This document shows positions 7,673 to 15,326 of a stretch of DNA of 44,890 bases, piece after piece; the stretch's first letter is position 1, and the number at the start of each line of letters is the position of its first letter. The stretch comes from Allomuricauda sp. TY007 (GTDB lineage Bacteria; Bacteroidota; Bacteroidia; Flavobacteriales; Flavobacteriaceae). The notes below the pieces were generated by a model. It was not told the origin of the DNA and ran no database searches. It was given only the letters and a program-made list of their open reading frames with translations. Where the stretch lies: NCBI RefSeq assembly GCF_010468565.1, contig NZ_WUEG01000021.1, positions 1-44,890 on the forward strand, written 5' to 3'. A program made the translations under genes and the position numbers.

Positions 7673-8158
7673 ATGGGAGATACGGTGATTCGTGAAATAA
7701 CCCCCGAAGACAACGCACAGGTGGCCCAAGTAATACGAAAAGTTTTCGAGGATATGGGGGTGCCCAAAGTGGGAACCGCCTATGCGGACAAGGCCTTGGA
7801 CGATATGTATTCCAATTACAATGTGCCAAAGGCAGCTTACTTTGTGGTGGAGCACAAGGGACGAATTATAGGTTGTGCCGGCGTAGCGCAGTTGGACAAC
7901 TATGATGGGAATGTCTGTGAACTTCAAAAAATGTACTTTTTAGAAGAGGCGAGGGGCAAAGGGCTTGGCGCCAAAATGATTGAAGCCTGTTTGGAAAAAG
8001 CCAAGGAGTTTGGTTTTGAGGCCTGCTATCTGGAAACCATGCCCTACATGGAAGCCGCTCAAAAACTCTATAAAAAAAATGGTTTTGAATACATAGATGC
8101 CCCAATGGGGAACACGGGACATTATTCCTGCCCGGTTTGGATGCTTAAACAACTGTAA
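7673..8158 (+). CDS. GNAT-family N-acetyltransferase
   Basis: A 161-residue single-domain GNAT protein. The acetyl-CoA pyrophosphate-binding motif A reads ARGKGLGAKMIEACLEKA around residues 97-114, preceded by the beta strand LQKMYFLEE and followed by motif B CYLETMPYMEAAQKLYKKNGF. Family members transfer acetyl groups to amines of small molecules or proteins; the acceptor cannot be predicted. The stop codon TAA overlaps the ATG of prmC by one base (8158), so the two are translationally coupled. An acetyltransferase immediately upstream of prmC could be a neutral neighbour or modify a translation component; nothing decides this. Confidence 0.88.
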   Translation: MGDTVIREITPEDNAQVAQVIRKVFEDMGVPKVGTAYADKALDDMYSNYNVPKAAYFVVEHKGRIIGCAGVAQLDNYDGNVCELQKMYFLEEARGKGLGAKMIEACLEKAKEFGFEACYLETMPYMEAAQKLYKKNGFEYIDAPMGNTGHYSCPVWMLKQL

Positions 8159-9090
8159 TGCTCCTCAAAGAAATCAAAGATATTTTCCATAAGGAATTGG
8201 GTGACATCTACCCCAAAGAAGAAGTTGATTCTTTTTTTTACGCTTGCATTGAACATTACCTAAAATTGGAACGGTTTATTCTGGCCATTCAGCCTGGAAT
8301 TACTTTGACCAAGGAAGAAGAACAGCCCCTTTTTGAAGCATTGTCCAAATTGAAACTGGAAAAACCCCTTCAATATATTTTAGGGACGGCCCATTTTATG
8401 GATTTGGAGCTACGGGTCGATGAAAATGTGTTGATTCCACGTCCAGAAACCGAGGAACTGGTACAATGGATTTTGGATGATTGTCAGAAAGAGGAACGGT
8501 CTAAATCGGACGCTGAGCGCCCGCCTGCCGCTCGGGCAGGGAGCCGAAGCGTCATTTCGACTCCGCTCAATGACCGTTCGTTGCAAATTTTGGACATCGG
8601 AACAGGAAGCGGTTGCATCGCCATTGCTTTGGCAAAACATCTTACCAATGCCAAAGTATATGCCTTGGATGTTTCGCAAGGCGCATTGACTGTTGCTAAA
8701 AAAAATGCGGAATCCAACAAAGTTGATATTACTTTTTTAAAACATGACATCCTTGACCCTGAACTTGTACTTGAACTTGATTTCGACATCATCGTATCCA
8801 ATCCACCCTATGTCAGGGAGTTGGAAAAGGAAAAAATCAAAAGAAACGTAAAGGATTTTGAACCAGCCACGGCCCTTTTTGTATCTGACGAAGACCCATT
8901 GCTTTTTTACAAAGCCATCATGGACTTTTCGAAAAAGCATCTAAAGGAGAATGGAAGGTTGTACTTCGAAATCAACCAATATTTGGGCAAGGAAACCGAA
9001 GCACTTTTCAAAGCCCATAATTTTTCGGAAATTGAACTGCGAAAAGACATCTTTGGCAACGATAGAATGCTAAAAGCAATTAAGAAATGA
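8158..9090 (+). CDS. prmC: Peptide chain release factor N5-glutamine methyltransferase
   Basis: PrmC methylates the glutamine of the GGQ motif of release factors RF1 and RF2, raising termination efficiency. The 310-residue protein has the N-terminal helical domain, the IPRPETEELV segment, the SAM-binding loop DIGTGSGC (Asp146) and the catalytic NPPY (residues 215-218). Between residues about 113 and 141 the usual short linker is replaced by a Ser/Arg/Ala-rich stretch encoded by an 86-bp palindromic element, making the protein longer than typical members. The reading frame is kept and both domains are intact, so it is probably functional. Overlaps ligA by four bases (ATGA). Confidence 0.95.
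   Translation: MLLKEIKDIFHKELGDIYPKEEVDSFFYACIEHYLKLERFILAIQPGITLTKEEEQPLFEALSKLKLEKPLQYILGTAHFMDLELRVDENVLIPRPETEELVQWILDDCQKEERSKSDAERPPAARAGSRSVISTPLNDRSLQILDIGTGSGCIAIALAKHLTNAKVYALDVSQGALTVAKKNAESNKVDITFLKHDILDPELVLELDFDIIVSNPPYVRELEKEKIKRNVKDFEPATALFVSDEDPLLFYKAIMDFSKKHLKENGRLYFEINQYLGKETEALFKAHNFSEIELRKDIFGNDRMLKAIKK
8494..8579 (+). mobile_element. Palindromic repeat element inserted in frame in prmC
   Basis: Nested symmetry marks the unit: GAACGGTC (8494-8501) with GACCGTTC (8572-8579) at the ends, then GACGCT with AGCGTC, then CCTGCC with GGCAGG around a four- to five-base loop. The right half contains GTCATT and AATGAC flanking TCGACTCCGCTC, resembling the ends of the other palindromic elements in the window. 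Its GC content is well above the gene around it. The frame is open through it. Confidence 0.75.
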
Positions 9091-11087
9091 ACATCCAAGA
9101 TAAAATAACCTCCCTACGCAATGAGCTAAGGGAACACAATTATAAATACTACGTGCTCGATGAGCCTTCCATTTCTGATTATGAGTTTGATATGAAACTC
9201 AAAGAGCTTCAAAAATTGGAAGCGGAACATCCAGAATTTTACGATCCCACTTCGCCCACCATACGAGTAGGGGGAATGGTTACCAAAAACTTTGAGACCG
9301 TTCCACATGAACATCGCATGTATTCCTTGGACAATTCGTATTCCAAGGAAGATTTGGAGGATTGGGAGAAACGGGTTCTGCGTATTCTCGGGGATGCAGA
9401 GGTGGAATTTACCTGCGAGTTGAAATATGATGGGGCTTCCATCAGTCTAACTTATGAGGACGGAAAATTGGTGAAAGCCGTCACTCGGGGCGATGGTTTT
9501 CAAGGTGATGATGTGACCAACAACATCAAAACGATTAAATCGGTTCCTTTGCAACTAAAAGGAGACTATCCACCAAAATTTGATATTCGTGGGGAAATTA
9601 TCCTAACCCTCGAGGGTTTCACAAAAATGAATGCAGAACGTGTTGAAGCAGGTGAAGACCCGTACATGAATCCTAGAAATACCGCATCCGGGAGTTTAAA
9701 ACTTCAGGATAGTGCCTTAGTGGCCCAACGCCCGTTGGAATGTCTTTTGTACAGCATCGCAGGTGAAAATCTTGGGGTAACCTCTCAGTTTGAAGTCTTG
9801 GAAAAAGCAAGATCATGGGGGTTTAAAGTGCCAACAGTAGCCAAACTTTGCAAATCCACAACAGAAGTGATGCAATTTGCCGATTATTGGGAAGTAAACC
9901 GTCACAAATTGCCTTACGAAACAGACGGGGTAGTGGTGAAAATAAATAGCATACAGCACCAAGAAGAGCTTGGCTATACGGCCAAATCACCACGCTGGGC
10001 CATGGCCTACAAGTTCAAGGCGGAACAGGCAACCACCACTTTAAATAAAATAACCTATCAAGTGGGGCGTACGGGTGCCATTACCCCTGTAGCCAATCTA
10101 GAACCTGTTTTGTTGGCAGGAACCACGGTAAAACGTGCTACTTTGCACAATGCCGATCAAATTGCAAAGCTTGATGTCCGCGAAGGAGATACTGTTTTTG
10201 TAGAAAAAGGAGGGGAAATCATACCTAAAATTATTAAGGTCGATTTTACCAAACGGGATGCTGATTCCAAACCTACCGTGTATATTGCCCATTGTCCCGA
10301 ATGTGGCACCGAATTGATTCGTAAAGAAGGAGAGGCCCAGCATTTCTGCCCAAACGATATAGGTTGTCCTCCACAGATTACGGGTCGGATTCAGCACTTT
10401 ATCTCCCGAAAGGCCATGGATATTGAAGGTTTGGGAAGTGAAACGGTGGAATTGCTTTTTAATGAAGGCTTGATTGCTAACTATGCGGATCTCTATATTC
10501 TGACCAAGGAACAAATTTTGCCTTTGGAACGTATGGCCGACAAATCGGCCGAGAACTTGGTGAATGGTGTTCAAGCGTCCAAAGCCATTCCATTTGAGCG
10601 GGTGCTTTTTGCTCTGGGGATTCGATATGTAGGTGAAACGGTAGCCAAAAAACTGGCAAAGGCCTTCAAAAATATTGATGCATTGATGGCAGCTTCGCAG
10701 GAACAACTGGTTGAGGTGGATGAGATAGGGGAGCGAATTGCCGAAAGTGTGATCAGTTTTTTTTCGGAACCTGCCAACATCGAAATCATTGAACGATTAA
10801 AATCCTACGGATTGCAATTCTCATTGTCCGAGGAGCAATTGGAAAATCAAACGGATAAATTCAAAGGGCAGACCTTTGTGGTGTCCGGCGTGTTCGAATC
10901 TATCAGCAGAAACGATTTAAAGAAGATGATAGAGGACAATGGTGGCAAGGTGTCTTCGTCCATATCTTCAAAAACAAGTTTTTTGGTGGCAGGGGACAAA
11001 ATGGGGCCAAGTAAAAAAACAAAGGCGGAAACCTTGGGAGTACCCATAATATCGGAACAGGAATTTTTGCAAAAACTGGAAGCATGA
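9087..11087 (+). CDS. ligA: NAD+-dependent DNA ligase LigA
   Basis: The 666-residue protein has the complete LigA architecture: the N-terminal Ia domain with YYVLDEPSISDYEFD, the adenylation site ELKYDGAS (catalytic Lys113), an OB fold (VGRTGAITPVANLEPV), the four-cysteine zinc finger (CPECG ... CPNDIGCP), helix-hairpin-helix repeats and a C-terminal BRCT domain from about residue 590. It seals nicks between Okazaki fragments and in repair, using NAD+ to form ligase-AMP. Length is normal. It starts inside the last codons of prmC and itself overlaps the next small gene, forming a coupled set GNAT-prmC-ligA-small ORF. Confidence 0.98.
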   Translation: MNIQDKITSLRNELREHNYKYYVLDEPSISDYEFDMKLKELQKLEAEHPEFYDPTSPTIRVGGMVTKNFETVPHEHRMYSLDNSYSKEDLEDWEKRVLRILGDAEVEFTCELKYDGASISLTYEDGKLVKAVTRGDGFQGDDVTNNIKTIKSVPLQLKGDYPPKFDIRGEIILTLEGFTKMNAERVEAGEDPYMNPRNTASGSLKLQDSALVAQRPLECLLYSIAGENLGVTSQFEVLEKARSWGFKVPTVAKLCKSTTEVMQFADYWEVNRHKLPYETDGVVVKINSIQHQEELGYTAKSPRWAMAYKFKAEQATTTLNKITYQVGRTGAITPVANLEPVLLAGTTVKRATLHNADQIAKLDVREGDTVFVEKGGEIIPKIIKVDFTKRDADSKPTVYIAHCPECGTELIRKEGEAQHFCPNDIGCPPQITGRIQHFISRKAMDIEGLGSETVELLFNEGLIANYADLYILTKEQILPLERMADKSAENLVNGVQASKAIPFERVLFALGIRYVGETVAKKLAKAFKNIDALMAASQEQLVEVDEIGERIAESVISFFSEPANIEIIERLKSYGLQFSLSEEQLENQTDKFKGQTFVVSGVFESISRNDLKKMIEDNGGKVSSSISSKTSFLVAGDKMGPSKKTKAETLGVPIISEQEFLQKLEA

Positions 11088-11377
11088 AACCCAAAACCTA
11101 TGAAGAATTTGAAGCTACATTGAAACAAAGTACGCCTCCGAAGGAGTGGTCAGAACCCTTAAAATCCCTTTGGTTTGATGCAAAAGACGATTGGGAAGCT
11201 TCGCACGATATCGCCCAAGAGTTCCATTCCCAAATGGGCAGTTGGATTCACGCATACCTTCATCGAAAAGAAGGCGATGAGTGGAATGCAGGCTATTGGT
11301 ATCGCCAAGCGGGCAAGCCTTTTCCCGAGTATAGTTTGGAGGAAGAGTTAAAAGTATTGGTCGAGGCCAACCTTTGA
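11084..11377 (+). CDS. Conserved small protein of unknown function
   Basis: A 97-residue soluble, acidic, aromatic-rich protein. Notable parts are LKSLWFDAKDDWEASHDIAQ and the strongly patterned WIHAYLHRKEGDEWNAGYWY, with several His, Trp and Tyr residues. I believe closely similar short proteins occur widely in Bacteroidota, but I do not know a function. Its ATG overlaps the TGA of ligA (ATGA), so it is almost certainly translated from the ligA message. There is no signal peptide or membrane segment. The repeat island begins directly after its stop. Confidence 0.75.
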   Translation: MKPKTYEEFEATLKQSTPPKEWSEPLKSLWFDAKDDWEASHDIAQEFHSQMGSWIHAYLHRKEGDEWNAGYWYRQAGKPFPEYSLEEELKVLVEANL

Positions 11378-11752
11378 TTGTTTACAGTTTGCAGTGGCAG
11401 TTAGCAGTTGACAGTAACTGAATAACTGACAACTGAACAACCCAATAACTCCAAACTTCAGAAGCCCATTCTTGTGTCTAACAGCGCAGCGGTCTTGGTT
11501 TCTTGTTCCATTTTCCGTCCCTTCACCCTTAATCCTTTGCCTTTTTGACACTAATTCCACGAATCACCACGAATTTTCTGTTTTTGATACTTGAAAATGC
11601 AGTTGGCTGTCTACAGTAACCCAATAACTGAACAACCCAATAACTTAGTTGGAAGCACGATGCACGGAGTCTTGTCTCTTGTGTCTTGTCTCTCTTCTCT
11701 TTACTCTTGAACTTGTCGGAAGTTTGGAATTTGACACTTGTTATTTGAGTTT

Positions 11753-11848
11753 GTCATTCCTGCGAAGGCAGGAATCCATTTTTTAAAGAAAGCTGGGAAC
11801 ACACCATAAAATTGATTTCTCACGCTCCCGCTGGTCGGTTCGAAATAG
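11753..11848 (+). mobile_element. MITE/REP-like palindromic element, variant copy
   Basis: Left end GTCATTCCTGCG forms a hairpin with stem ATTCCTGC/GCAGGAAT; the right part, GATTTCTCACGCTCCCGCTGG through TTCGAAATAG, matches the right end of the 121-bp elements. The left hairpin replaces the ATTCCGAA/TTCGGAAT hairpin of those copies while the right half is kept, so the elements appear modular. The right terminus is eroded (AAATAGT instead of AAATGAC). Confidence 0.65.
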
Positions 11849-11894
11849 TAAAGGTTAACTAATTCGTAACCGTTCCTGAAGAAACACCCCTAAG

Positions 11895-11910
11895 GTCCCC
11901 TCAAGGGGAC
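11895..11910. repeat. GC-rich hairpin
   Basis: GTCCCCT at 11895-11901 and AGGGGAC at 11904-11910 form a perfect 7-bp stem with a two-base gap, preceded by CACCCCTAAG and followed by a short T run (GTTGTTTTTG). It could act as a terminator on the plus strand or be another dispersed palindrome. Confidence 0.5.
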
Positions 11911-11987
11911 AGTTGTTTTTGAACTTGAACCTTGATTCGAGCAATTAGTGAAATTCGTGTCAAAACCTTTTTACCCTTGACCAAGAC

Positions 11988-12108
11988 GTCATTCCGAACT
12001 TGTTTCGGAATCCCATAGGAGTGAGACCCTGAAACCTGCCTATGCCGGCAGGCAGGCCAGTCCAGGGTGGCGGATTTCTCACGCTCCCGCTGGTCGGTTC
12101 GAAATGAC
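11988..12108 (+). mobile_element. MITE/REP-like palindromic element, 121 bp, copy 1
   Basis: Ends are an imperfect inverted repeat, GTCATTCCGAAC and GTTCGAAATGAC. The interior has hairpins ATTCCGAA/TTCGGAAT and GCCTGCC/GGCAGGC. It is the same length as the copy at 12341-12461 and differs from it by one base in my reading (AGTCCAGG against AGTTCAGG). No ORF and no clear target-site duplication. Confidence 0.85.
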
Positions 12109-12340
12109 ATGGAACTGAATTAGGGTAATTCGAGAAATTCGTATCAAAGTCGGAAGTCCGTTTCTGGTTATAGGTTTCAAGTTTCTGATTTATTGGTTGT
12201 TTGATGCCTGATGCTCGGCGTTGGGAGTTGGAAGCGCGATGTACGAAGCACGAAGTCTTGGTTCTTTGCTCTTGAACTTGACACTTGAATTTGAGTTTAA
12301 TTCGAGCCATTCGTGAAATCCGTGTCAATTGTAGCCAACC

Positions 12341-12461
12341 GTCATTCCGAACTTGTTTCGGAATCCCATAGGAGTGAGACCCTGAAACCTGCCTATGCCG
12401 GCAGGCAGGCCAGTTCAGGGTGGCGGATTTCTCACGCTCCCGCTGGTCGGTTCGAAATGAC
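12341..12461 (+). mobile_element. MITE/REP-like palindromic element, 121 bp, copy 2
   Basis: Direct-repeat partner of 11988-12108, with the same boundaries and a single mismatch. The flanking sequences differ (GTAGCCAACC before, AATGAAAAATTG after), so the sharp edge of identity at GTCATT and ATGAC marks the true ends of a discrete element rather than a longer duplication. Its right part also forms the end of inverted copy Q. Confidence 0.85.
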
Positions 12462-12765
12462 AATGAAAAATTGTTGGGAGTCGGAAGTCGGATGTCCGAA
12501 GCACGAAGTCTTGGTTCTTGTGTCCAACAGCGCAGCGGTCTTGGCTCTTTTCCCTTTGTTCTATTTTCCGTCCATTCCCCCCTTTACCTTTAACCCTTTT
12601 GACACCAATTCCACGAATCATCACGAATTTTCTGTTCTTGAATTTTAACTTGCAGTTCGCAGTTCGCAGTAAACAGTTGGCAGTAACCAATAACCGAATA
12701 ACCCAATAACTCCAAACTTCAAAAGTCTTACCTCTTTTCTCTCTTTTCTATGCTCTTAACTTGAT
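12426..12765 (-). repeat. Long inverted repeat, copy Q
   Basis: Reverse-complement partner of 3868-4157. Collinear over its length apart from about 50 bp present only here (around 12545-12595, a C- and T-rich stretch) and a few small gaps. The pair lies about 8.3 kb apart in opposite orientation and brackets the block from the YigZ-family gene to the small gene after ligA. Confidence 0.85.
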
Positions 12766-13048
12766 GCTTTATTCGAGCAATAAGTGAAATTCGTGTCAAG
12801 CCAATAAACAATGAGTAGCCATTCAACTTTTACCCTTTTGACACCAATTCCACAAATCATCACGAATTTTCTGTTCTTGATACTTGAACTTGCAGTTGGC
12901 AGTCTGCAGTAACCAATAACCGAATAACCTCGCAACTCCTAACTCTGAACTTGAGTCTTACCTCTTTTCTCTTTGTTCTATTTTCCGTCTATTCACCTTC
13001 AACCCAAATCATCCATCAATCCAAACCCAACTTATTGATTATTGAGTA

Positions 13049-13960
13049 TCAAACAGTAATACTAACCCCTTCGGCAGAAGCATTTTTGTCCGAATCAAAG
13101 TAAAAATCTATTCTACCTAAATTAATACCGTAGCAGCCCACTTGGTTGACCAGTACAGAGTTTCCGTTTTGATTGGTGCGTACATCGGGTTTGTCCAAAA
13201 AAGTATGGGTGTGGCCGCCAATGATCAAGTTGGTATGGAAAGTTTGTTGCGCCAATCGGGTATCACAAGGTCTTTCGGGATTTTTGTAATCGTAACCCAA
13301 GTGCGAAAGGCAGATTATCAAATCGCATTGTTCTTCTTCTTTCAATTGCTTTTCCATATCCAAGGCAATTTCGTAGGGGTTCAAGTATTTGGTTTCTTTA
13401 TACAGTTTTTGGGTTACTAAACCATCCAACTCAATACCTAGACCATACACACCGATTTTTACACCATCAACCATGTAGATTTTATAAGGCTTTACATAAC
13501 CATCCATCACGGTATTGGAAAAGTCGTAGTTAGCGGAAATCATTTCAAAAGTGGCATGGGGCATCTGTGCCAACAGTCCATCTATGCCATTGTCAAAATC
13601 GTGGTTGCCAATGGTGGATGCATCGTATTTGAGTTTGCTCATCAGTTTAAACTCCAATTCACCTCCATAAAAATTGAAATAGGGCGTACCCTGGAAAATA
13701 TCCCCGGCATCAAAAAGTAGGGTGTTCGGATTTTCGTTGCGAATCTGTTCCACCAAAGTGGCCCTGCGCGCAATTCCTCCCAAATTCGGGTATCTGGAGT
13801 GGGAAGCGGGGAAGGTATCGATATGGCTGTGCACATCGTTGGTGTGCAGAATGGTAATCTGTTTTTCACCCAAATTGGAACATGAGCTTAAACTTAGCCC
13901 GCCCAATCCAATTAAAGTGGATGCAGCGGTTGTATTGGTAATAAAGTCCCTTCTTTTCAT
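13049..13960 (-). CDS. 5'-nucleotidase-type metallophosphatase, catalytic half
   Basis: A 303-residue protein with all metal-binding motifs of the UshA/NT5 metallophosphatase domain: HTNDVHSH, DAGDIFQGTP, GNHDFDNG, LSHLGYD and GGHTHTF. It should hydrolyse nucleotides or similar phosphoesters outside the cytoplasm. The N terminus MKRRDFITNT has twin arginines, followed by a hydrophobic stretch and a lipobox at LSSC (Cys27), so a Tat-exported lipoprotein is likely. The usual C-terminal substrate domain is missing and is encoded by the gene immediately upstream, whose TAA shares a base with this ATG (TAATG). Together they form a split 5'-nucleotidase. Confidence 0.9.
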   Translation of the reverse strand: MKRRDFITNTTAASTLIGLGGLSLSSCSNLGEKQITILHTNDVHSHIDTFPASHSRYPNLGGIARRATLVEQIRNENPNTLLFDAGDIFQGTPYFNFYGGELEFKLMSKLKYDASTIGNHDFDNGIDGLLAQMPHATFEMISANYDFSNTVMDGYVKPYKIYMVDGVKIGVYGLGIELDGLVTQKLYKETKYLNPYEIALDMEKQLKEEEQCDLIICLSHLGYDYKNPERPCDTRLAQQTFHTNLIIGGHTHTFLDKPDVRTNQNGNSVLVNQVGCYGINLGRIDFYFDSDKNASAEGVSITV

Positions 13961-14727
13961 TAATCCATTTGTTTTATACGGTCGTCTGCAACCGCTTGTA
14001 AGGTGTCCACTTTTTTAAAGTAATCTATAAGAGCATTGCGCAATAGGTAATCCGTTGCCGTTCTCGAAACAATTTGATCAAAAAAGCCAACGCTTGGCCC
14101 TCCGTTTATCAAATAATCGGATGATGCAACGTAGTAGTTTCGGTTTTCATCAAAAGGTTGCCCTTGAATGTTCACGGATTCCAGGGCGCCATTCTTGTCC
14201 GTAACAATCTCGATTCCGGCAATGGGGTGTCTCCGAGAGGATTTTGCCACAAAATTGATGAGTTCGCGTGTAGCGGAACCGCTGAGTTCCACCACTTCAA
14301 TATAATTTTCAAAAGGCATTACTTCGTAGGCGTTTCTGGCGCTCACATTGCCCTCGGAGATAATGGAGCGTACACCACCGGCGTTCAATACCACAAAATC
14401 CAAGGTGTTGTTGGTTCTTGATTTGAAAATAGGGGAGGCCTGCTCAAAAACAATGTCCGCCATTAAGTTCCCCATAGATGAGGTACGTTCGCCATCGTTC
14501 AGCAATAGCGGTTTTGGGGCATAAGCCAAGGTACTGTCCAGTACCTCGTTTATTCTTTTTCTGTACGGTTCCACAAACGCTTCCATGGAATCGGTCTGTG
14601 CGTAGGTAGCGTCGATTTGGATTTGTTTGCCCTGTATTTCCGTTAGGTTTCCAGCATCATTTTTGCAGGACATTAAAAAACAAAAAGTTATAAATACAAC
14701 AAATTGTTTAAAATTTAGATTGTTCAC
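13960..14727 (-). CDS. 5'-nucleotidase C-terminal substrate-binding domain lipoprotein
   Basis: The product matches the C-terminal domain of UshA-type 5'-nucleotidases: GNLMADIVFE, VVLNAGGVRS, MPFENYIEVVELSG and the substrate-stacking region SSDYLINGGPSVGFF. I start it at GTG 14727 (255 residues) because this gives a lipoprotein signal ending in FLMSC (Cys21); the open frame extends to TTG 14814 but would overlap the divergent gene. It lacks any metal site. Encoded just before the catalytic half in a one-base-overlapping pair, in the reverse of the order within the fused protein. Both are probably lipoproteins that meet in the cell envelope. Confidence 0.85.
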   Translation of the reverse strand: MNNLNFKQFVVFITFCFLMSCKNDAGNLTEIQGKQIQIDATYAQTDSMEAFVEPYRKRINEVLDSTLAYAPKPLLLNDGERTSSMGNLMADIVFEQASPIFKSRTNNTLDFVVLNAGGVRSIISEGNVSARNAYEVMPFENYIEVVELSGSATRELINFVAKSSRRHPIAGIEIVTDKNGALESVNIQGQPFDENRNYYVASSDYLINGGPSVGFFDQIVSRTATDYLLRNALIDYFKKVDTLQAVADDRIKQMD

Positions 14728-14763
14728 GTGCGTATCTTTGTTAAGTCGTCTTGGTAGATTATT

Positions 14764-14771
14764 TACCTTTG
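14764..14771 (+). promoter_or_regulatory. Putative -7 element for the DUF6913-like gene
   Basis: TACCTTTG matches the Bacteroidota TAnnTTTG consensus exactly, 17 bases before the ATG at 14789. The nearest TTG upstream is at 14738-14740, a 23-base spacer, somewhat longer than usual. It lies in the 61-bp gap between the divergent nucleotidase and this gene. Confidence 0.45.
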
Positions 14772-14788
14772 TAAAAATCAACAAAAAT

Positions 14789-15322
14789 ATGTTTTTGAAA
14801 GGACTCCAAGACAAATTTAAGGTTAAATCCGGGCTTAAATATTTACAGGGGGAAATGGAAAAACCCTCAAAGTCTGTGACCAGGGAGAAGGGAATAACCA
14901 GCGTTGGCTGTATAGTGGATGTTGATAATTTCCAGCAAGCGGAGACCTTTTATGAGCTTATTGATGAGTTCGGGTTAAGACCCAACGCTATAAAAATTAT
15001 TGGCTATAAACGGGAGTATGACAAAAACTCACCTTATTCCATCCAAATGTTCTCCGATAAGGACTTGGGTTGGAAAGGCCAAATCGAGAATAGCTACGTT
15101 CTTGAGTTTTTGGGCAGGGAATACGATATGTTGGTCAATTATTACGAGGAGGATAATTTAATGATGAAGTTGTTGTCCGTAAAAACCCTCGCTCGGCTCA
15201 AGGTTGGATTAGGTGCTCAGGACCCCAAGGTCAACGATTTGATCTTAAACATACCCTTGAATGATTTTAAATTGTTCAAGAGTGAGTTGAAAAAGTATTT
15301 AAAGGTCTTAAACGAAATTTGA
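14789..15322 (+). CDS. DUF6913-like conserved Flavobacteriia protein
   Basis: I use ATG 14789, giving 177 residues beginning MFLKGLQDKFKVKSGLKYL; longer frames run back across the nucleotidase gene. The protein is soluble and alpha-beta in pattern, with VGCIVDVDNFQQAETFYELI, IKIIGYKREYD and NYYEEDNLMMKLLSVKTLARLKVG, which resemble the DUF6913 family of Flavobacteriia as I recall it. No function is known and no catalytic motif is evident. It sits four bases before dapA, a placement that suggests co-transcription but does not tell the role. Confidence 0.65.
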   Translation: MFLKGLQDKFKVKSGLKYLQGEMEKPSKSVTREKGITSVGCIVDVDNFQQAETFYELIDEFGLRPNAIKIIGYKREYDKNSPYSIQMFSDKDLGWKGQIENSYVLEFLGREYDMLVNYYEEDNLMMKLLSVKTLARLKVGLGAQDPKVNDLILNIPLNDFKLFKSELKKYLKVLNEI

Positions 15323-15326
15323 GCAA

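Larger units (their letters stand above)
11378..13048. repeat. Repeat island 2 (non-coding mosaic)
   Basis: A 1.67-kb stretch without a supportable gene. It consists of several degenerate copies of the same string of words: blocks of the type CAATAACTGAATAAC, CACCAATTCCACGAATCA, CACGAATTTTCTG, TTCTTGATACTTGAAC, GCAGTTGGCAGT, AACAGCGCAGCGGTCTTGG and AGCAATTAGTGAAATTCGTG, in changed order and orientation. Embedded are three palindromic elements (one partial) and a hairpin at 11895-11910. Copies start near 11552, 12440 and 12839. Short open frames here have no plausible start context and translate to low-complexity sequence. Confidence 0.85.

Noticed and set aside
7643..7927. Longer N terminus for RibD
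   Set aside because: The extension would overlap the divergent acetyltransferase on the other strand and does not resemble any RibD sequence.
11901..12690. Several open frames on both strands in island 2
   Set aside because: The same peptide fragments recur because the DNA words recur; this is repeat translation, not a gene family.
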